This document shows positions 6,359 to 9,447 of a stretch of DNA of 9,447 bases, in pieces. Position numbers and translations under genes: made by a program. The first letter of the stretch is position 1, and each line of letters opens with the position of its first letter. The notes under the pieces are model-generated. The model saw only the letters and a program-made list of their open reading frames with translations, did not search any database and was not told the DNA's origin. Origin of the DNA: an uncultured Kiloniellales bacterium (lineage in GTDB: Bacteria; Pseudomonadota; Alphaproteobacteria; Kiloniellales; JAKSDN01); assembly GCA_937974415.1 (NCBI GenBank), contig CALJXB010000122.1, positions 1-9,447 on the forward strand. The letters are read 5' to 3'.

Positions 6359-7409
6359 ATGCCCCGGGTGCCCCAGGCACCCCAGGAGCCCGGGCCAGGA
6401 GGGCATCCAGCCTGGCCTGCAGATCCGCGCGTTCGTCCGCGCCCAGGCGCGCAGCGGCGGCCGGCACCTTGGCTGCCGCGCGGGCCAGTCGTTCCGTGCT
6501 CATCGCCGACATGTCTCCCACGCCCTCGGCCAGTTCGGTCATTTCCTCCGGCTTCCCGTTGCAATGGAGGACGAGATCGCAGCCCGCGGCGAGCGACGCC
6601 TGCGCCCGCTCCGACGGGGAGCCCGAGAGCGCTTTCATCGACAGGTCGTCGCTCACGATAACGCCGTCGAACCCGATGAACCCGCGAATGACCTCTTCGA
6701 TCATGCGGGGCGAGACCGTGGCCGGCCGTTCCGCGTCGACCGCCTCGAAGATGATATGGGCGGTCATCGCCCAGGGCACATCGGCGAGCGCCCGGAAGGG
6801 CGCGAAATCGCTCGCCTCGAGCTCCGCCAGGCCGGCGCTCACCCGCGGCAGCTCATGATGGCTGTCCACGGTGGCCCGGCCGTGGCCCGGCATGTGCTTG
6901 ACGATGGGCAGCACGCCGGCGGCACTGAGGCCATCGCACACGGCTCGCCCGAGGTCGGCGACCAGCGCCGGATCGGAGCCGAACGCCCGGTCGCCGATCG
7001 CTTCGTGGGTCTCCGGGTAGGAAAGGTCGAGCACGGGAGCGCAATCGGCGGTGAAGCCGCAAGCCGCCAGCTCGTCGCCCAGCAGGCGGGCGTTTAGCGC
7101 CACCGCCTCCCGGCCCGCCTCGGCGTCGTCGGCCGCCAGCTCGCCGAAGCGGGCGGCAGCCGGCATGGCGCGCCAGTGGGGCGGCCCGAGGCGCTGGACC
7201 CGGCCGCCCTCCTGGTCGACCAGGACGGGCGCGTCGGGACGGCCGACGCTCTCCAGCAGATCGCCGATCAGGGCCGCGACCTGGTCCGGCGTCTCGCAGT
7301 TTCGCTTGAAGAGGATGAACCCGTAAGGACCGGCCTCGGCGAAGAAGGCCCGCTCCCATTCGTTGAGCGTCGGACCGTGGCAACCGAGGATGAACGGGCG
7401 GTTGGCCAA
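6357..7409 (-). CDS. nagZ: Beta-N-acetylhexosaminidase NagZ (GH3)
   Basis: Cytoplasmic glycoside hydrolase family 3 enzyme of peptidoglycan recycling. It removes GlcNAc from GlcNAc-anhydroMurNAc-peptides and so makes the anhydroMurNAc-peptides that can signal beta-lactamase induction in some bacteria. The 350 residues form a single GH3 TIM barrel without a signal peptide: QEGGRVQRL (66-74), KHMPGHG (171-177), the Asp-x-His loop D182-S-H184 used as general acid-base pair in NagZ, and SDDLSM (253-258) with nucleophile Asp254. All catalytic residues are present. The only usable start is TTG at 7407-7409: the frame is closed by a stop at 7422-7424 and no ATG or GTG lies nearby. The Shine-Dalgarno is weak, consistent with coupling to the SPOR gene that ends 4 nt upstream. 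The C-terminus ends in a Pro/Gly/Ala tail. Confidence 0.96.
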   Translation of the reverse strand: MANRPFILGCHGPTLNEWERAFFAEAGPYGFILFKRNCETPDQVAALIGDLLESVGRPDAPVLVDQEGGRVQRLGPPHWRAMPAAARFGELAADDAEAGREAVALNARLLGDELAACGFTADCAPVLDLSYPETHEAIGDRAFGSDPALVADLGRAVCDGLSAAGVLPIVKHMPGHGRATVDSHHELPRVSAGLAELEASDFAPFRALADVPWAMTAHIIFEAVDAERPATVSPRMIEEVIRGFIGFDGVIVSDDLSMKALSGSPSERAQASLAAGCDLVLHCNGKPEEMTELAEGVGDMSAMSTERLARAAAKVPAAAARLGADERADLQARLDALLARAPGVPGAPGA

Positions 7410-7413
7410 GTCG

Positions 7414-8442
7414 TCACCGGCTCACCACTAAGCAGTCCTGCTGCTTGGATTTCAGCTGGGCGCAGACCTGCGCCGCCTTGGCCTTGCTGGCAAAAGGCCC
7501 GGCCCGGAGCCGATAGACCGTGCCGACCCCGGCCACGTCGGCCGATTGCAGCAGCAACGACTTGTCACCCAACAGATTCGGAAAGACCCCCTGCAGGCGG
7601 CGCCACTCGGCCTCCGCCGCGCCGCGATTCTTCAAGGAAACCAGCTGAACCGCGAAGTTGCCAGAAGCCGGGGCGGCCTGGGTGGCGGGCGCGGCGGCAG
7701 TTTGAGTGGTCGTGGCTGGCGCCTGCGCGGCCTGGGTTGTTGTAGATTGGGTCGTCGCCTCAGTAGTCGTCGATTGGCTCGCAGGGGCCTCGGGTTCTGC
7801 GGCCTTCGGCTCGGCGGTTTCGGCGCTCGGCGCCGCCGGCACCTCGGGTACCGTCTCGACAGCCTGCACATCTGCGGTCACGTCCGCGGCAAGGGGCTCG
7901 CCGGCCGGCTGCAACGGCGCGGCCTCCCCTTCGAGCGGCAGCGCACCCACGGGCTCGTCGTAGCTCGGGGCGATCTCGGCAAGCTCCGGCGCCGGCAAAG
8001 GCGCTTCGGGCAGCGGCAGCAGACGCTCGACCTTCGGCCCTGCCGCCTCGCCCTGGTTCAGCACCAGCTGGTCCTGATAGGGCACCTGCAGGCCGCCCGG
8101 ATCCGCGGGCTTTTCCTTATCCGGCCCGGCCTCGGCCTGCACCGTGGGCAACTCGACCGTTTCGCCGCCGCCCAGACCCCACTCGTAGGCATACCAGAGG
8201 ACGCCCGCGAAGCCCGCCAAGGCCAAGATCCCGAAGCCGCCGCGGATCCACCGGCGCAGGCTCCCGGAAGCCTCATAAAAGCCGTCGCCCATGCCGGCCG
8301 GATTGCGGGCGGCGTCCTCGTCGTCCCACTCGGAGGTGGCCGCGCCGAGAGGCTGGCCGCCGCCCAGTTCGTGATCGGGCTCGGTGGCGTAGGGGTCGGA
8401 CTTGTAGCGTTCCGATTGGGGCGCACGCAAATTTAGGGCCAT
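7414..8442 (-). CDS. SPOR-domain protein, single-span inner membrane
   Basis: Likely a bitopic envelope protein recruited to the division site: SPOR domains bind glycan strands stripped of stem peptides at the septum. The 342 residues comprise a cytoplasmic acidic N-terminus (1-65), one membrane helix (about 69-88, after RRWIRGG), and the KPADPGGLQVPYQDQLV stretch (111-127). In my recollection that stretch is a conserved element of the SPOR proteins found between argS and nagZ in Alphaproteobacteria. A long Pro/Ala/Glu linker (130-222), a Thr/Gln/Ala tract (224-258) and the C-terminal SPOR domain (261-342, starting GNFAVQLVSLKN) follow. Start choice: the frame is open 83 codons further back inside argS, but ATG at 8442 forms a TAATG junction with the argS stop and has AGGA 9 nt upstream. 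Two Cys (C327 and C337 in VCAQLKSKQQDC) could form the disulfide seen in some SPOR domains. Confidence 0.93.
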   Translation of the reverse strand: MALNLRAPQSERYKSDPYATEPDHELGGGQPLGAATSEWDDEDAARNPAGMGDGFYEASGSLRRWIRGGFGILALAGFAGVLWYAYEWGLGGGETVELPTVQAEAGPDKEKPADPGGLQVPYQDQLVLNQGEAAGPKVERLLPLPEAPLPAPELAEIAPSYDEPVGALPLEGEAAPLQPAGEPLAADVTADVQAVETVPEVPAAPSAETAEPKAAEPEAPASQSTTTEATTQSTTTQAAQAPATTTQTAAAPATQAAPASGNFAVQLVSLKNRGAAEAEWRRLQGVFPNLLGDKSLLLQSADVAGVGTVYRLRAGPFASKAKAAQVCAQLKSKQQDCLVVSR

Positions 8443-9447
8443 TATCTCAGTTCCTCGACCGATTCCACACCGAAGACGGTCAGCCCCGAGGCGATGACGA
8501 AGGCCAGGCCCTGCACCAGGGCCAGGCGCGCCGCCGTCAGCTCGGGCTGATCGGGCAGCAGGAACCGCAAGCTGGCATCTTCGTTGCCCCGGTTCCAAAG
8601 CCCATGGAAGGCCGATGCCAAGTCGTAAAGATAAAACGCGACGCGATGCGGCTCGTATGCTTCGGCGGCGCTTTCCACCAAACGCGGCCAACCGGCCAAG
8701 GACTTAATCAACCCGAGCTCGTCCGAGTCGGTCAACAAATGCAGTGGGCCACGGGCCAGCGCCTCCGGATCCTGGTCGACGTCGGGGCAGGCCTCGGCGG
8801 CGTGGCGCAGCACCGAACGGGCCCGGGCGTGGGCGTAGTGAACGTAGAACACCGGGTTGTCGCGGCTCTGCTCGAGCACCTTCTCGAGGTCGAAGTCGAG
8901 CGGCGCGTCGTTCTTGCGGGTCAGCATGATGAAGCGCACCACGTCCTTTCCGACCTCCTCGAGCACCGCGCGCAGAGTGACGAAGGTGCCGGCCCGCTTC
9001 GACATCCTCACCGGCTCGCCGCCGCGCGAGAGCGTCACCAGCTGGCAGATCAGCACCTCGAGCCGGCCGCGGCCCTCGGTCAGGGCGGTGACAGCCGCCT
9101 TCATGCGCTTGATGTGGCCGCCGTGGTCGGCGCCCCAAACGTCGATCATGACCTCGCTGCCGCGCCGGAACTTGTCCAGGTGGTAGGCCATGTCGCCGGC
9201 GAAGTAGGTCCAGCTGCCGTCCGATTTCCTGAGCGGCCGATCCACGTCGTCGCCGAAGGAGGTGGCGCGGAACAGGGTCTGAGGCCGGGGCTCCCAATCG
9301 TCCGGCCGCTTGCCCTTGGGCGGCTCGAGCACGCCGGTATAGATCAGGTCGCGCGCTTTCAGCGTCTCGAGCACCGCCTCGACGCCGCCGGACTCGACCA
9401 GCGCCCGTTCGGAGGTGAAGACATCCTGGTGGATGCCGATGGCCGGT
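8442..9447 (-). CDS. argS: Arginyl-tRNA synthetase, C-terminal 334 residues (5' part outside window)
   Basis: Class I aminoacyl-tRNA synthetase charging tRNA(Arg). The frame is open through the right edge of the window, so about the first 240 residues, including the HIGH motif, are missing. Visible are [20 protein letters not shown] near the edge, [18 protein letters not shown] in the catalytic domain, the KMSKS-equivalent RMSKRAG, then [19 protein letters not shown]. The DALR-type all-helical anticodon-binding domain runs to the end ([14 protein letters not shown] through [13 protein letters not shown] to GVESVEELR). KMSKS degenerated to RMSKR is usual in ArgRS. The stop TAA shares one base with the ATG of the SPOR gene, marking argS as an upstream member of the same transcript. 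The annotation is certain; the start lies outside. Confidence 0.97.
   Translation of the reverse strand, partial: PAIGIHQDVFTSERALVESGGVEAVLETLKARDLIYTGVLEPPKGKRPDDWEPRPQTLFRATSFGDDVDRPLRKSDGSWTYFAGDMAYHLDKFRRGSEVMIDVWGADHGGHIKRMKAAVTALTEGRGRLEVLICQLVTLSRGGEPVRMSKRAGTFVTLRAVLEEVGKDVVRFIMLTRKNDAPLDFDLEKVLEQSRDNPVFYVHYAHARARSVLRHAAEACPDVDQDPEALARGPLHLLTDSDELGLIKSLAGWPRLVESAAEAYEPHRVAFYLYDLASAFHGLWNRGNEDASLRFLLPDQPELTAARLALVQGLAFVIASGLTVFGVESVEELR

Noticed and set aside
7546..8436. Long plus-strand open frame (296 codons) opposite the SPOR gene
   Set aside because: It mirrors the Pro/Ala/Glu-rich SPOR coding strand, has Gly/Arg/Leu-rich composition with no domain, and the opposite frame encodes a recognisable SPOR protein. 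GC-rich DNA lacks stop codons in such shadow frames.
8443..8691. 83-codon N-terminal extension of the SPOR protein
   Set aside because: It lies wholly inside argS, is Arg/Ala-rich like out-of-frame translation, and the ATG at 8442 has a good ribosome site and a TAATG junction.

Overview
The window is GC-rich, tightly packed chromosomal backbone in which every gene lies on the minus strand. Read in the direction of transcription (right to left) the order is argS, SPOR-domain protein, nagZ, M50 (site-2) metalloprotease, scpA, scpB, FbpC-like ABC ATPase, tatA, tatB, tatC, serS. The series argS-SPOR-nagZ-scpA-scpB-tatA-tatB-tatC-serS is a familiar gene order of Alphaproteobacteria. Together with the high GC and the protein sequence styles (TatA beginning MGTFSIWHW, SerRS beginning MFDLKWIRE, the DPGG motif of the SPOR protein) it points to an alphaproteobacterium, possibly Rhodospirillales-like; the order-level guess is inference.

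Layout: 9447 down to 4049 looks like one translationally coupled run. argS (5' end outside the window) and the SPOR gene share one base, SPOR and nagZ are 4 nt apart, nagZ and M50 about 10 nt, M50 and scpA 4 nt, and scpA and scpB overlap by 4 nt. A 149-nt gap with nested inverted repeats precedes the lone ABC ATPase. A 111-nt gap with a plausible promoter precedes tatABC, whose internal gaps are 43 and 15 nt. A 132-nt gap with the best promoter candidate of the window precedes serS, whose 3' half lies beyond position 1. No intergenic stretch exceeds 149 nt. I saw no tRNA, rRNA, CRISPR array, insertion sequence or clear intrinsic terminator.

Functional themes: protein synthesis at both ends (ArgRS, SerRS); septal peptidoglycan binding (SPOR) and cell-wall recycling (NagZ); intramembrane proteolysis (M50); chromosome organisation with SMC (ScpA/ScpB); and export of folded proteins (TatABC). 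The M50 gene and the ABC ATPase interrupt what I recall as the plain alphaproteobacterial series.

This is mostly ordinary housekeeping DNA and I do not see a convincing new biological system. Most worth a second look are oppositely charged cytoplasmic tails on TatB and TatC, competing inverted repeats that reach the Shine-Dalgarno of the ABC gene, the orphan ABC ATPase itself, and several start-site corrections (TTG for nagZ and M50, a shorter tatA, scpB and SPOR start).
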